Notes: a model not told the origin generated them from the letters alone. Numbered from the stretch's first letter, positions 7,957 through 17,390 are shown. The stretch: 64,000 nt of DNA from Nocardioides aquaticus (GCF_018459925.1 NZ_CP075371.1:2170001-2234000); one strand, 5' to 3'. Made by a program: numbers and translations.

Positions 7957-8415
7957 GTGGAGGGCGAGTGGGTCAGCCAGGCGGAGGCCGCGCGCCGGCT
8001 GGGCTGCACGGTGGGAGCGCTTCGCCGCCTGGCCGATCGCGGCGTGGTGCAGATGACCAGCCCGCCAACGCGCGGCACCCGTCGCCCTCGCAACGCTCCC
8101 TCGGTCAGGGCTGCCTCGCTCGAGCAGGCCCGGCAGGTGCTGCAGCAGGATCGAGCCGAGGCCGCCGCACGTCGGGCCGAGAGAATCCCAGGCGCACCAC
8201 CTGACGGGCAGGTGTGGTTCAGCGTGGCCGAGACAGCTGTCCTCATCGGTGTCAGCCGCTCCCGGATCGGTCAGTGGGTCCAAGCCGGCCGCCTGCCCGC
8301 GACTCGACGGCGGCGCCTGTGGTGGATCCGCCGACAGGACGCCGAGGTCGCAGCGAACGCCCGCAGGTTCCGCCAAGCTTGGGGTCGCGATCCGGTCGAT
8401 CTCGGAAGGGGCTGA
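7957..8415 (+). CDS. DNA-binding protein with two MerR/excisionase-type HTH domains
   Basis: Two similar helix-turn-helix units are visible: WVSQAEAARRLGCTVGALRR at residues 5-24 and WFSVAETAVLIGVSRSRIGQ at about 87-106. The second is followed by GRLPATRRRRLWWI, the wing strand typical of excisionase/MerR-like domains. GTG 7957 is the start. Proteins of this kind direct excision or regulate integrated elements, which fits the location 850 bp from the putative attR. Which role it plays here cannot be told. Confidence 0.7.
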   Translation: MEGEWVSQAEAARRLGCTVGALRRLADRGVVQMTSPPTRGTRRPRNAPSVRAASLEQARQVLQQDRAEAAARRAERIPGAPPDGQVWFSVAETAVLIGVSRSRIGQWVQAGRLPATRRRRLWWIRRQDAEVAANARRFRQAWGRDPVDLGRG

Positions 8416-8585
8416 CCGGACCCGACGGGGACCAGAGTGCAGCCACCAGCTGACAACGTCGCGCGGCGAGGCGGACGCACCTGGCTGAACCTGGGGCGGG
8501 CCTCAGGCGAGGTCGGCGTCGCGCCAGCCTGTGTCAGCAACAACATGGCGGTCGAAGTCAGACGCCGACCACCGGTTGGCACCAA

Positions 8586-9218
8586 CTGACAGAGGCCCCT
8601 CAGTCCCTCATCCCCACCCCCTCGTGCGACTACGGCCACCCCGCCGACGAGACCGACACCTCCTGCACCACCTGCGACGCCCACCGGATAGCACGCTGCA
8701 AGCCCGGCTACCTGGACAAGCTCGCGGTCGCAGCCGTCGACGACGCCGCACGCCGCATCTACGCCGACACGGTCTCCTCCATCGAGGCCACCGCCCGCCG
8801 CCTCTACTGGGGCTGGGTCAACGGCCACCAGGACGGCCTGTCCCAGCTGACGCTCATCTCGAAGGGCCACCAGCTCCTCACCGCCGTCCAGGGCCACACC
8901 GCCCTCGACTCCGACGTCCAGGACGCCATCTACGCGCTGTTCACGGTCACCCAGGTCGCCAGCATCCACGCCGGCATCAAGGCCCCCGACCCCCAGCTCG
9001 TCCAACCCCGAAGACCCCCTCCCGTACACACGGGAGGGGGTCTTGTTGCGCAGTCTCAAGGCACCGGGCAGGCCGCCGGTAGGCTGCAAGCACTGGTCAT
9101 CGGTGGTCAAGAACGTGAACCGCTCGACGCTTACTCGACGGAAACGAGTGCGGAACCGTGGTCACACCCGGTCACCGATGGCACCCAGGGTTGCTCGAAA
9201 CCGCAGGTCAGGCGGTAG
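8586..9218 (+). CDS. Uncertain coding frame, hypothetical protein without a normal start
   Basis: Codon bias clearly marks this frame as coding to about 9005 (YLDKLAVAAVDDAARRIYAD, then a long helical stretch with GWVNGHQDGLSQ), preceded by a C-x2-C pair (SCTTCD). However, no ATG or GTG is found; CTG 8586 is the best candidate. The frame also runs through the hairpin at 9011-9044 to a stop at 9216. The gene may be truncated or frameshifted at one or both ends. Function unknown. Confidence 0.35.
   Translation: MTEAPQSLIPTPSCDYGHPADETDTSCTTCDAHRIARCKPGYLDKLAVAAVDDAARRIYADTVSSIEATARRLYWGWVNGHQDGLSQLTLISKGHQLLTAVQGHTALDSDVQDAIYALFTVTQVASIHAGIKAPDPQLVQPRRPPPVHTGGGLVAQSQGTGQAAGRLQALVIGGQEREPLDAYSTETSAEPWSHPVTDGTQGCSKPQVRR
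9011..9044. terminator. Perfect 14-bp hairpin near the element boundary
   Basis: AAGACCCCCTCCCG at 9011-9024 pairs with its exact complement at 9031-9044 around a 6-nt loop TACACA; TT follows on the plus side and AA mirrors it, so it can work in both directions. Confidence 0.85.
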
Positions 9219-9263
9219 TCGTGGGCAACGGTGGTCACCCGTTGCGCAATCCGCCCCAGGACA

Positions 9264-9295
9264 AGGGGTCGCAGGTTCAAATCCTGTCAGCCCGA
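9264..9295 (+). other. 3' fragment of tRNA-Pro; putative attR site
   Basis: The sequence contains a complete T arm (GCAGG TTCAAAT CCTGT, 9271-9287) followed by the 3' acceptor strand CAGCCCG and an A discriminator at 9295, with no encoded CCA. The matching 5' half of a tRNA is absent upstream. The AAGGGGTCGC lead-in and CAGCCCGA end fit actinobacterial tRNA-Pro. A 3' tRNA fragment followed by a terminator is the usual att product of a tyrosine integrase acting on a tRNA gene. Confidence 0.7.
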
Positions 9296-9311
9296 CAGAG
9301 TTTCACCAGGT

Positions 9312-9348
9312 CAGAGGCACTTTCCTCCTCGTGAGGGAGGTGCCTCTG
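9312..9348 (+). terminator. Hairpin terminator, probably the original tRNA-Pro terminator
   Basis: CAGAGGCAC at 9312-9320 pairs with GTGCCTCTG at 9340-9348; inner CCTC/GAGG pairs extend the stem. It begins 16 bp after the tRNA 3' end. Confidence 0.75.
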
Positions 9349-9624
9349 GCCGTGAGGGACGGGTCTGACTACATCTTTGACTACATCGTCACTGACAGAG
9401 GTGATCGGTGAAGCGGGCTCCCAGGCCTTCGGTGCACTAACCGGAGGGACCAAGGCAAGCAGGCGAACCAAGCGGGCCGACGGTCCCTGAGGTCGTCTCG
9501 CCGCCCTCGGCCCAAGGTGACGATTCCGACATGTAGAAGGTCCGACCTGATGCGGCCGCGGGCACCGGCACGCGCGGACGGACCTGCACGGGTGGTCGAT
9601 GTGCGATCTGCGTGCACCGGGTGA
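9349..9624. other. Intergenic stretch beside the att site
   Basis: No gene is supported. A short tandem direct repeat, TGACTACATC in two copies 12 bp apart, lies at about 9367-9388. Confidence 0.4.
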
Positions 9625-9774
9625 GTGCGGATCACACGTCGACGTCGTCGTGCCGTAGAGGACACAGCTGCCGCCCGTCGCTACGACGTCACCCTCACCG
9701 CCGAGAACCCTGATGGCTCGACCCGGAACGCGGCTGTCCCTGCCACGCTGCCCATGCAGCGGGGCCCGTTCTAG
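9625..9774 (+). CDS. Very small uncertain ORF, 49 aa
   Basis: GTG 9625 opens a frame that starts Arg-rich (ITRRRRRAVED) and continues with a balanced sequence (YDVTLTAENPDGSTRN) before a stop at 9772. Third-position GC is only moderate and there is no clear ribosome site. It may be the 3' remnant of a longer chromosomal gene. Confidence 0.25.
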   Translation: MRITRRRRRAVEDTAAARRYDVTLTAENPDGSTRNAAVPATLPMQRGPF

Positions 9775-9794
9775 GGTGGCCCGTCGAGGGAACG

Positions 9795-10523
9795 TTGCAC
9801 CAAGCTTCGGAGGGCATCCTGAGTACCAGCAAGTCGGATGTTTCCGCAGGTCGGCGCCGCGATGACGAGGTACGTCGGCCGGCGGCCGTCCTGTGGGACA
9901 TGGACGGCACGCTGATCGATTCGGAGCCGATCTGGATAGCGCAGCAGTTCGCCCTGGTCGAGCACCACGGCGGGACGTGGTCGCACCGACAAGGTCTCGA
10001 GCTCGTCGGTTCCGACATGCACGAGACCGCGGACGCGATGCGCGCCGCCGGTGTCGTCCTGGATGCGACGTCGATCATCGCGACACTCGAAGCCGGAGTC
10101 ATCGAAGCGCTGGCCCAGGATGTGCCCTGGCGACCAGGTGTCCTCGACCTGCTGTGCGACGTCAGGAGCAGTGGGATCCCCGCCGCGATCGTGACGACCT
10201 CGGCGCACGAGATGGCGGACCTCGTGGCACGCAGTGCGCCCGAGGGCACGTTCACCTGCATCGTCGGCTCCCAGGACGTCCGGCGCTCCAAGCCGCACCC
10301 GGACCCCTACCTCGAGGCAGCACGACTCCTCGACGTCAGCATCGCCGACTGTGTCGCCATCGAGGACTCGCCCAACGGCCTGGCCTCGGCCGTGGCCTCG
10401 GGAGCCGTCGCGATCGCGGTGCCGAACGACGCCCACCTCCCGACGCCGGGGAGCTGGCACGTCTGGCCGACCCTCCAGGGCCGGACCGTCGCCGACGTGG
10501 AAGGCCTGATGCGCGGCAGGTGA
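9795..10523 (+). CDS. HAD-superfamily phosphatase (beta-phosphoglucomutase-like)
   Basis: All four HAD motifs are present: WDMDGTLIDSE (nucleophile Asp and general acid Asp), VTTSA, a Lys in RRSKPHPDPY, and EDSPNG. The inserted alpha-helical cap after motif I marks the subclass I beta-PGM/phosphatase group, which acts on small sugar or nucleotide phosphates. The start is uncertain: TTG 9795 has GAGGG 4 nt upstream, while CTG 9819 follows GGAGGG even more closely. It is the first chromosomal gene after the att site. Confidence 0.85.
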   Translation: MHQASEGILSTSKSDVSAGRRRDDEVRRPAAVLWDMDGTLIDSEPIWIAQQFALVEHHGGTWSHRQGLELVGSDMHETADAMRAAGVVLDATSIIATLEAGVIEALAQDVPWRPGVLDLLCDVRSSGIPAAIVTTSAHEMADLVARSAPEGTFTCIVGSQDVRRSKPHPDPYLEAARLLDVSIADCVAIEDSPNGLASAVASGAVAIAVPNDAHLPTPGSWHVWPTLQGRTVADVEGLMRGR

Positions 10524-10570
10524 CGCCGTCCGCCCCTGGCCGTCGCAGTCGTCCCCGGGCATGTGGCTGA

Positions 10571-10587
10571 CGTGGCTACTAGCCACG
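10571..10587 (+). terminator. Small hairpin after the HAD gene
   Basis: CGTGGCT-ACT-AGCCACG, a perfect 7-bp stem with a 3-nt loop, 48 bp after the stop. The remaining gap to 10763 shows no gene. Confidence 0.5.
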
Positions 10588-10763
10588 CTCGCAGGCCGGC
10601 GCCACCTGAAGGACTCCGACGGCGCCACGGTTCCAACCTCCGCGGAGGGTGTTCGCCGCAGGGTGCGTCAGATGGTGTGTCAGATTGGGCGTGGCATGCG
10701 TCACAACCGGCAGCAACCGGCGATGGTCAGGCAGTCGCACCCGCGAACGCATTGGAGTGAACA

Positions 10764-12281
10764 GTGATCATCGGCATCCTCAACGAGGCGCGTGGTGGCG
10801 AGACGCGAGTGGCCGGGACCCCCGCCACCGTCGCCACGTTGATAGCCCTGGGATACGACGTGGTGGTCGACGCGGGCGCGGGTGCCGGGTCCAGCCTCAG
10901 CGATGAGGCGTTCGTTGCTGCCGGCGCAACGGTCGGCACGGCGACGGATGCCGATGTGGTCCTCGGGGTGAATCCACCCTCCACGGCCCAGCTGGATGCG
11001 CTCAAGCCTGGAGCCACGCTGGTGAGCATGCTCGCCCCAGGTCTGGACCCCGGCCTGGTGGCCGACCTCGCTGGTCGTCCGATCACGGCACTGGCAGTGG
11101 ATGCGGTGCCGCGGATCTCGCGAGCGCAGTCGCTGGACGTGCTCAGCTCGATGGCCAACATCGCCGGCTACCGAGCCGTGATCGAGGCGGCCCATGTCTT
11201 CGGCCGGTTCTTCACCGGTCAGGTGACCGCCGCGGGGAAGGTGCCCCCGGCCAAGGTGCTGGTGTGCGGTGCCGGCGTCGCGGGTCTGGCCGCGATCGGT
11301 TCGGCGGGGGGCATGGGCGCCGTCGTCCGGGCCACCGATCCTCGACCCGAGGTCGCCGACCAGGTGCGCTCCCTGGGCGGGGAGTACCTCGCGGTCGAGG
11401 CCGCCGACGTCGAGGTGTCCGCGACCGGGTACGCCAAGGAGATGTCGCAGGACTACGCCGCGCGCGCGGCCGCGCTCTACGCAGCGCAGGCCAGCGACGT
11501 CGACATCATCATCACGACCGCCCTGATCCCGGGTCGTCCGGCGCCTCTCCTCATCGATGCCGCGATGGTGGCGTCGATGAAGCCCGGCAGCGTCATCGTC
11601 GACATGGCCGCGGCCAACGGCGGCAACGTCGAGGGTGTGGTCGCCGGCAAGACGGTCGTGACCGCCAACGGGGTCACCATCATCGGCTACACCGACCTGG
11701 CCGGTCGGCTGCCGGCCCAGGCCTCGCAGCTCTACGGCACCAACCTGGTCAACCTGATGAAGCTGCTCACCCCCGGCAAGGACGGTCAGCTGGTCCTCGA
11801 CCTCGACGACGTCGTCCAACGCGGCATCACCGTGGTCCACGACGGCGAGCTGGCCTGGCCCCCGCCGCCCGTGGAGGTCTCGGCCGCCCCGGCGCCGACG
11901 GCCCCCCAGCCGGACTCACCGGTCAAGCAGCCGGTCTCCACCCGTCGCCGCGTCGGCACGGTGGCGGTCGCAGGCGTCCTGCTGTTCCTGCTCGCGGCGC
12001 TGGCGCCGAGCGCCCTGCTGGGCCATCTCACGGTGTTCGTTCTCGCCATCGTCATCGGCTACTACGTGATCGGGCACGTGCACCACGCGCTCCACACCCC
12101 GCTGATGTCGGTGACCAATGCGATCTCCGGGATCATCGTGGTCGGTGCCCTGCTGCAGATCGGGCACGGCTCCACGGTGATCACCGTGCTGGCCGCCGTC
12201 GCGATCACGCTCGCCAGCATCAACATCTTCGGCGGCTTCGCCGTGACCCGCCGCATGCTCGCGATGTTCTCGCGCAGCTGA
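10764..12281 (+). CDS. pntA: NAD(P) transhydrogenase subunit alpha (fused soluble and membrane parts)
   Basis: The enzyme is the proton-translocating transhydrogenase, which exchanges hydride between NADH and NADP+ across the inner membrane. Residues 1-365 form the NAD-binding dI domain (RPEVADQV loop; [20 protein letters not shown] nucleotide site). After a Pro/Ala linker (~375-395), four hydrophobic helices (~400-505) correspond to PntAB, so alpha is a single 505-residue chain as in E. coli. GTG 10764 has GGAG 6 nt upstream. pntB follows after 16 bp. Confidence 0.95.
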   Translation: MIIGILNEARGGETRVAGTPATVATLIALGYDVVVDAGAGAGSSLSDEAFVAAGATVGTATDADVVLGVNPPSTAQLDALKPGATLVSMLAPGLDPGLVADLAGRPITALAVDAVPRISRAQSLDVLSSMANIAGYRAVIEAAHVFGRFFTGQVTAAGKVPPAKVLVCGAGVAGLAAIGSAGGMGAVVRATDPRPEVADQVRSLGGEYLAVEAADVEVSATGYAKEMSQDYAARAAALYAAQASDVDIIITTALIPGRPAPLLIDAAMVASMKPGSVIVDMAAANGGNVEGVVAGKTVVTANGVTIIGYTDLAGRLPAQASQLYGTNLVNLMKLLTPGKDGQLVLDLDDVVQRGITVVHDGELAWPPPPVEVSAAPAPTAPQPDSPVKQPVSTRRRVGTVAVAGVLLFLLAALAPSALLGHLTVFVLAIVIGYYVIGHVHHALHTPLMSVTNAISGIIVVGALLQIGHGSTVITVLAAVAITLASINIFGGFAVTRRMLAMFSRS

Positions 12282-12297
12282 CCAGGAGCCCACCCAC

Positions 12298-13716
12298 ATG
12301 ACTGCCGAAACCGCTGCCCAGGCGGCGTACATCGTCGCTGCCCTCCTGTTCATCCTGGCGTTGGCCGGTCTCTCCAAGCACGAGACGGCCCGCCTGGGGA
12401 ACTCGTTCGCGATGGCCGGCATGGCTGTCGCCCTCCTGGCCACCGTCGCTCTGGCGGTCGAGCAGGACCTCTCGGTCCCGGGCCTGGGGCTCCTGGTCGT
12501 GGCGATGCTCCTCGGCGGCGCCGTCGGGCTCCGTCGCGCCAAGGTGGTCGAGATGACCGGGATGCCCGAGCTGATCGCCCTGCTGCACAGCTTCGTGGGC
12601 CTGGCCGCCGTGCTGGTCGGATGGAACGGCTACCTCCTGGTGGAGGCCGACCCCGACGGCCCCGAGGCGGCGTTGCTCGACGCCGTGGGCACCCTCGGCA
12701 TCCACCACGCCGAGGTGATGATCGGAGTCTTCATCGGTGCCGTCACCTTCACCGGCTCGATCATCGCCTTCCTGAAGCTCTCGGCCCGGATCGGCTCCAA
12801 CCCGTTGGTGCTGCCGGGCAAGAACCTGCTGAACCTGACGGCGTTGGGGCTCGTGGGGGTCCTGACCGTGTGGTTCGTGATCGACCCCCAGCTGTGGTTG
12901 CTGATCGCCGTCACCCTGGTGGCCCTGCTGCTCGGCCTCCACCTGGTGGCCTCGATCGGCGGCGGCGACATGCCCGTGGTCGTCTCCATGCTCAACAGCT
13001 ACTCGGGCTGGGCAGCTGCGGCCGCCGGCTTCCTGCTGGAGAACAACCTGTTGATCATCACCGGTGCCCTGGTCGGCTCCTCGGGTGCCTACCTCTCCTT
13101 CATCATGTGCAAGGCGATGAACCGATCCTTCCTCTCCGTCATCGCCGGTGGGTTCGGCATCGAGGCCGGTCCCGGGGACGACAGGGACTACGGCGAGCAC
13201 CGCGAGATCAACGCCGAGGGGGTGGCTCAGCTCCTGGCTGAGGCTGACCGCGTCATCATCACCCCGGGTTACGGAATGGCGGTCGCACAGGCCCAGCACG
13301 GGGTCGCCGAGCTGACGCGCAGGCTCCGCGACCGCGGCGTCGACGTCCGCTTCGGCATCCACCCGGTCGCGGGCCGGCTGCCCGGCCACATGAACGTGCT
13401 CCTGGCCGAGGCCAAGGTGCCCTACGACATCGTGCTCGAGCTGGACGAGATCAACGACGACTTCGCCGACACCGCCGTCGTTCTCGTCATCGGCGCGAAC
13501 GACACCGTGAACCCTGCCGCGAACGACGACCCCACCAGCCCCATCGCCGGCATGCCGGTCCTCACCGTGTGGGACGCCGACGACGTCGTCATCTTCAAGC
13601 GCTCGATGGCCTCCGGCTACGCCGGCGTGCAGAACCCGCTGTTCTTCCGCGGGAACTCCGCGATGATCTTCGGAGACGCAAAAGAGCGGGTCGAGGACAT
13701 CCTGCGCGTCCTCTAG
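12298..13716 (+). CDS. pntB: NAD(P) transhydrogenase subunit beta
   Basis: Residues 1-260 hold about nine membrane helices forming the proton channel. The C-terminal ~180 residues are the NADP-binding dIII domain with the [10 protein letters not shown] fingerprint and a characteristic [13 protein letters not shown] segment. Length (472 aa) is close to E. coli PntB (462). AGGAG lies 9 nt before ATG 12298. With pntA it makes NADPH at the expense of the proton gradient, a possible sink for rhodopsin-driven proton motive force encoded further along; that link is inference. Confidence 0.95.
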   Translation: MTAETAAQAAYIVAALLFILALAGLSKHETARLGNSFAMAGMAVALLATVALAVEQDLSVPGLGLLVVAMLLGGAVGLRRAKVVEMTGMPELIALLHSFVGLAAVLVGWNGYLLVEADPDGPEAALLDAVGTLGIHHAEVMIGVFIGAVTFTGSIIAFLKLSARIGSNPLVLPGKNLLNLTALGLVGVLTVWFVIDPQLWLLIAVTLVALLLGLHLVASIGGGDMPVVVSMLNSYSGWAAAAAGFLLENNLLIITGALVGSSGAYLSFIMCKAMNRSFLSVIAGGFGIEAGPGDDRDYGEHREINAEGVAQLLAEADRVIITPGYGMAVAQAQHGVAELTRRLRDRGVDVRFGIHPVAGRLPGHMNVLLAEAKVPYDIVLELDEINDDFADTAVVLVIGANDTVNPAANDDPTSPIAGMPVLTVWDADDVVIFKRSMASGYAGVQNPLFFRGNSAMIFGDAKERVEDILRVL

Positions 13717-13841
13717 ACGATCTGGGCCGACCCGCGCTCAGCGACCCACAGCTGACCACGCATCGCAGCCCGACCCGCGGGGGCCCGTCCACGCTCCTCG
13801 GTCGGTCCTGACACGACCGCGACGAGCGACGAGCGACGAAC

Positions 13842-14264
13842 GGCGGACTGGGCCCGTCGACGCATGACCGAAGGCGGCTCTTCAGCGTCGAGCGCGTCAC
13901 CCCACGCACTCCCGGCGGCCCGCGCTTCACGCGGCGAGACGTCCCGGGCGGCGACGTGGGGGAGTTCGTCTCCGCACGCTTCAAGGGGTCGGACATCAAC
14001 GCATGGCCGTGTCGGGGCACGGTGATCCTCCACGCACCCGCGCGAGATGTCCTGCCCTTCGCCGGGGACGGAACCGAACGAGCGCTGGGCGAGCGTCGAT
14101 GCAGCCTCGAGGTCGGCTCGTGGTCCTGGGGCGCGCTGGCCGCCTCCTTCGGACGCTTCGCGGTCTCGATGGAAGTCGTCTCGCCTCCACAGTTCAACGA
14201 AGCCTTCGCAGAGCTGGCGGGGCGGTACGCAGGGACCGCACGCACCCACGATGCCGGCCCGTGA
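13842..14264 (+). pseudogene. Remnant of a WYL-domain (YafY/DeoR-type) transcriptional regulator
   Basis: The frame encodes only the C-terminal part of a WYL regulator: RRRLFSVERVTPRTPGGPRF matches the WYL beta-strand and linker, and the rest (FVSARFKGSDINAWP, then ERRCSLEVGSWSWGALAASF) is the WYL C-terminal extension. The helix-turn-helix and most of the WYL domain are missing; the frame opens after a stop at 13809. No start codon with a ribosome site lies before the domain. It is best read as a gene truncated at its 5' end. Confidence 0.6.
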
Positions 14265-14455
14265 TGCGCCGCAGCCAAGTCCCGCGTGGGTGCCCCGGCG
14301 AACCGGAAAACGCACCCGCTGCGCCGTACACGGAGTACGTTGCAGTGGCCGACAACACCCACGCGACACCACACCCAGCGCGGATGCGGAGCGCGCCTGG
14401 GAAGTCGTGGCCCGGTGGATGGTCGCGGTCCGCGAGGTCGCGGTTGGGCCCGCCG

Positions 14456-14653
14456 TCAGGCCTGGCGTTCGAATGTCAGCAGCAAGCCGTCGACCCCGCC
14501 GGGACCGACTCGGCCCTTGACCTCGACCGAGGTGATGGCTTTGAGCTGCCACCCCTGCGAACCATGCTCGTTGAGGATCTTCTGCAGCTTGTCGCCAGAC
14601 ATCTTGCCCCCGATCATCTTCTCGCGGACCTCGACGACTTTGTAACTGAACAT
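14456..14653 (-). CDS. DUF4177-type small protein, 65 aa
   Basis: The sequence MFSYKVVEVREKMIGGKMSG followed by KLQKILNEHGSQGWQLKAIT fits the DUF4177 pattern: an opening Y-K-V strand, a helix with LNE, then the GW(E/Q)L turn and final strand. AGGA precedes the ATG by about 6 nt. Lys and Ile codons are more frequent than in neighbouring genes. Function of the family is unknown. It stands alone. Confidence 0.75.
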   Translation of the reverse strand: MFSYKVVEVREKMIGGKMSGDKLQKILNEHGSQGWQLKAITSVEVKGRVGPGGVDGLLLTFERQA

Positions 14654-14878
14654 GAAGCGTCCTCTCGTTGGTCTCGCACGTTAGCGGGTTCAGCGACTCG
14701 TCCGGGCGGCCCGAAGGTCCGGGGGAGCTGTGCCGCAAGACCGTGCCGAGGCCACCCCTCCCGGCCCCACCAGACCACAGATCAGATGCCACCTGCTGTG
14801 CAGTGGCCGCGCAGACCGGGTGGTCCCGACCCCAAGACCCGCGCACTCACGTCGCGCGGTGAGCCGCAGTGGAGCAGC

Positions 14879-14916
14879 GACGGCCCGCCGCCCCCACCAG
14901 GGGACGACGGGCCGTC
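14879..14916 (-). terminator. Hairpin terminator of the MFS/TetR unit
   Basis: GACGGCCCG at 14879-14887 pairs with CGGGCCGTC at 14908-14916, with an additional inner CCCC/GGGG stem. It lies 18 bp past the MFS stop codon. Confidence 0.75.
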
Positions 14917-14933
14917 GAGCGGTGGTCGTCGGG

Positions 14934-16547
14934 TCAGCCCACGTGGACCGGTGCACCCTCCGCGCCATCGGTGGCCAGCTCGCTGGCCTTGACGTTGAGG
15001 AACGCCCAGATCGCGGCCGAGCCGAGCGCGATGAGGACGGCGCCGACCAGGAACGCGGCCGTGGCGCCCTCGGTGAACGACCCGATGTAGGCCAGGCCGT
15101 TGGCGCCCTCGGGCGGGATCCCCTGGGCTGTGAGGTCGCGGACCAGGGAGGTCTTGGTGCCGTCGGCCGCGCTCAGCGAGACGGTGCCGAGGATGGCCAG
15201 GCCGAGAGCGCCGCCGACCTGCTGCATGGTGTTGAGGACGCCGGAGCCGATACCGGAGTCCTCGGCACGCAGGTGGTGCACGGCGGTCAGGGTGAGCGGC
15301 ACGAAGGTCATGCCCATGCCGATCGACATCAGGACGATGAACGGGAAGATCGAGGCCCAGTAGTTGACGTCGGCGCCCAGGAAACCGTCACCGTTCGCCA
15401 CGGCGAGGAGGTCGGCGGTGCCCGTGGGCACCTCGAGGCGGGAGAAGCCGACCAGGGCGGCCGCGGCCATGAGGGTCCCGACCCCGGCGATGAAGCGGGG
15501 GGCGACCCGGTTGACCAGGTTGGACGACAGGGCGGCGCCGATGACGATGCCGACCGAGAACGGCAGGAACGCGAAGCCGGTCTTGAGGGGGCTGTAGCCG
15601 ATGACGAGCTGGATGAAGAGGCTGAGGAAGTAGAACATCGCGAACATCGCTGCGGGCACGAGCGCCATCACCAGGAAGCTGGTGGCGCGGGTGCGGTTGT
15701 TGAAGACGCGCACCGGCAGCAGCGGGTGGGACACACGGGACTCCACGACCGCGAAGACGGCGAGCAGCGCGACACCGGCCGCGAGCGAGGCGATGGTCCA
15801 CGGGTCACCCCACCCGTGCTCCGCCTCGCCGGCGCGGCTGAAGCCGTAGACGAGGCCGAGCAGGCCGAGGGTGCCGGTGACGGCGCCGGGTACGTCGAGC
15901 TGGCCGGGGTGCGACGCCGACTCGCGCAGGAAGCGCGGGGCCAGGAAGGCGGCGACGAGGCCGATCGGGACGTTGATGAGGAAGGTCAGCCGCCAGCCCT
16001 CGAGACCGATGACCGGGTCGAGACCGGTGAGCCAGCCACCGAGGATGAGGCCGACCGCGGCACCGGCGCCCGACATGGCGGCGTACACGGCGAAGGCGCG
16101 GTTGCGGGCAGGACCGGCAGGGAACGTGGTGGCGATCAGGGCGAGCGCGGCCGGGGAGGCCAGCGCCGCACCGAGGCCCTGCAGGCCGCGCGAGGCGAGC
16201 AGCATGGCCTCGTTCTGCGCGAACCCGCCGATGAAGCTGGCGACCGCGAAGACGGCGAGGCCGATCATGAAGACGCGGCGACGGCCGTACAGGTCGCCGA
16301 GGCGGCCACCCAGCAGCAGCAGGCCACCGAACGCCAGGGCGTAACCGGTGACGATCCAGGTGAGGTTGGCGTCGGCGATGCCGAGGTCCGCGCCGATGAA
16401 GGGCAGGGCGATGTTGGCGATGGAGGCGTCGAGCACCACCATCAGCTGGGCCATGGAGATCAGGACGAGCGCCCACCCGAGGTGGAGCTCCTTCTCTTGC
16501 TTGTGAGCCGGGGTGGGAGCCACCTCGGCGTCGGAGACGTCGGTCAT
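14934..16547 (-). CDS. MFS drug-efflux transporter, DHA2 family (14 TM)
   Basis: This 537-residue protein has the DHA2/EmrB-QacA layout: motif D1 in helix 1 (VVLDASIANIALP), motif A in the 2-3 loop (GGRLGDLYGRRRVF) and motif C-like glycines in helix 5 (SGAGAAVGLILGGWLTG). Fourteen hydrophobic segments can be counted. It should export lipophilic or cationic drugs by proton antiport. Its ATG overlaps the stop of the upstream TetR gene (TGATG), so the pair is translationally coupled and probably controlled by that repressor. Confidence 0.92.
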   Translation of the reverse strand: MTDVSDAEVAPTPAHKQEKELHLGWALVLISMAQLMVVLDASIANIALPFIGADLGIADANLTWIVTGYALAFGGLLLLGGRLGDLYGRRRVFMIGLAVFAVASFIGGFAQNEAMLLASRGLQGLGAALASPAALALIATTFPAGPARNRAFAVYAAMSGAGAAVGLILGGWLTGLDPVIGLEGWRLTFLINVPIGLVAAFLAPRFLRESASHPGQLDVPGAVTGTLGLLGLVYGFSRAGEAEHGWGDPWTIASLAAGVALLAVFAVVESRVSHPLLPVRVFNNRTRATSFLVMALVPAAMFAMFYFLSLFIQLVIGYSPLKTGFAFLPFSVGIVIGAALSSNLVNRVAPRFIAGVGTLMAAAALVGFSRLEVPTGTADLLAVANGDGFLGADVNYWASIFPFIVLMSIGMGMTFVPLTLTAVHHLRAEDSGIGSGVLNTMQQVGGALGLAILGTVSLSAADGTKTSLVRDLTAQGIPPEGANGLAYIGSFTEGATAAFLVGAVLIALGSAAIWAFLNVKASELATDGAEGAPVHVG

Positions 16548-17188
16548 CAGGAGTCCTTCTGTTCGTGAGTGCGGTGCGAGGTGGGCCCGACGGCGACGGC
16601 GGGCAGGATGATCTGGTCGACGACCCGCTCGATGGCGGTGGCGTCGGGGGTCTCCCCGAGGAGGAACTGGCGGTGGAGGACGATGCCGGGCAGCGCAGCC
16701 GTGACGATGTCGAGGTCGACGTCGTCACGGATCTCCCCGCGGTCGCGGGCCCGCGTGAACACCTTCAGGCTGAGCTCGGCCTTCGGGCCGATGAAGTCAC
16801 GGCGGAAGGCCTCGGCGAAGTCCTGGTCGCGACCGATGGCCGTGATGACGCTGGCCAGGATCGTGGTCTGGCGCTGGTCGGTCAGCCCGCCCATGCCGCA
16901 GAACATGCCGAGCAGGTCGCCACGCAGGGTGCCGGTGTCGGGGGCCGTCTGCGGCTCCTTCTGCGACTTCAGCGCGTCGATCACCAGGACGGCCTTGCTC
17001 GTCCAGCGGCGGTAGAGAGTCGCTTTGGACGCGCGAGCGGTCGAGGCGACGGCGTCCATCGTGAGGCGGTCGTAGCCGACGTCGGCGAGGACGTCGAGCG
17101 TGGCGTCCAGGATCTCCTGCTCTCGGTCCCCCTCGACACGGGGTCGCTGGCCGGCCTCGCTGGCGGTGGATCCGGAAGAGGCGGTCAT
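16547..17188 (-). CDS. TetR-family repressor of the adjacent efflux pump
   Basis: The N-terminal TetR domain is clear (ILDATLDVLADVGYDRLTMD, then the recognition helix region ARASKATLYRRW). The C-terminal ligand domain fits the TetR_C_16/AcrR-like group only loosely. ATG 17188 is chosen because AAGGA lies upstream and it starts just ahead of the HTH; the open frame to 17293 would add unlikely residues. A 9-bp inverted repeat lies 23 bp upstream of the start and is the likely operator, giving drug-inducible autoregulation of the repressor-pump unit. Confidence 0.88.
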   Translation of the reverse strand: MTASSGSTASEAGQRPRVEGDREQEILDATLDVLADVGYDRLTMDAVASTARASKATLYRRWTSKAVLVIDALKSQKEPQTAPDTGTLRGDLLGMFCGMGGLTDQRQTTILASVITAIGRDQDFAEAFRRDFIGPKAELSLKVFTRARDRGEIRDDVDLDIVTAALPGIVLHRQFLLGETPDATAIERVVDQIILPAVAVGPTSHRTHEQKDS

Positions 17189-17210
17189 GGTCGTGCGTCC
17201 TTCGTCAGTC

Positions 17211-17237
17211 GATGGAACGGTACTGTTTCGTTCCATC
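17211..17237 (-). promoter_or_regulatory. Inverted repeat, likely TetR operator
   Basis: GATGGAACG at 17211-17219 and CGTTCCATC at 17229-17237 form a perfect 9-bp dyad with a 9-nt spacer. It lies immediately upstream of the TetR gene start, where autorepression sites normally sit. Confidence 0.7.
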
Positions 17238-17390
17238 AAGACGGTACGGATCGGTTCTATTCCTGTGAAGCCAGATTTCTTCGAACAGTTCATGAACGGC
17301 TCGCGCCACCCCGGCGGCTCGAACGCGCTGCCGATCGGACCGCCGGCTCCGGGTCGTCCGAGGTAGACACGGCATCAGGGGTGGCAGACC

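Noticed and set aside
8271..9110. Minus-strand open frame of 279 codons at the element end
   Set aside because: Gly/Val/Asp-rich shadow of the plus-strand HTH gene and of the frame at 8586.
9181..9300. A complete tRNA gene
   Set aside because: Only the T arm and 3' acceptor half can be folded; no matching 5' acceptor, D arm or anticodon arm is found upstream.
14730..16568. Very long plus-strand open frame (612 codons) opposite the MFS gene
   Set aside because: It is the antisense shadow of a GC3-rich gene: Glu/Gly/Arg/Asp-rich, without a fold, while the minus strand gives a clear 14-helix transporter with family motifs.
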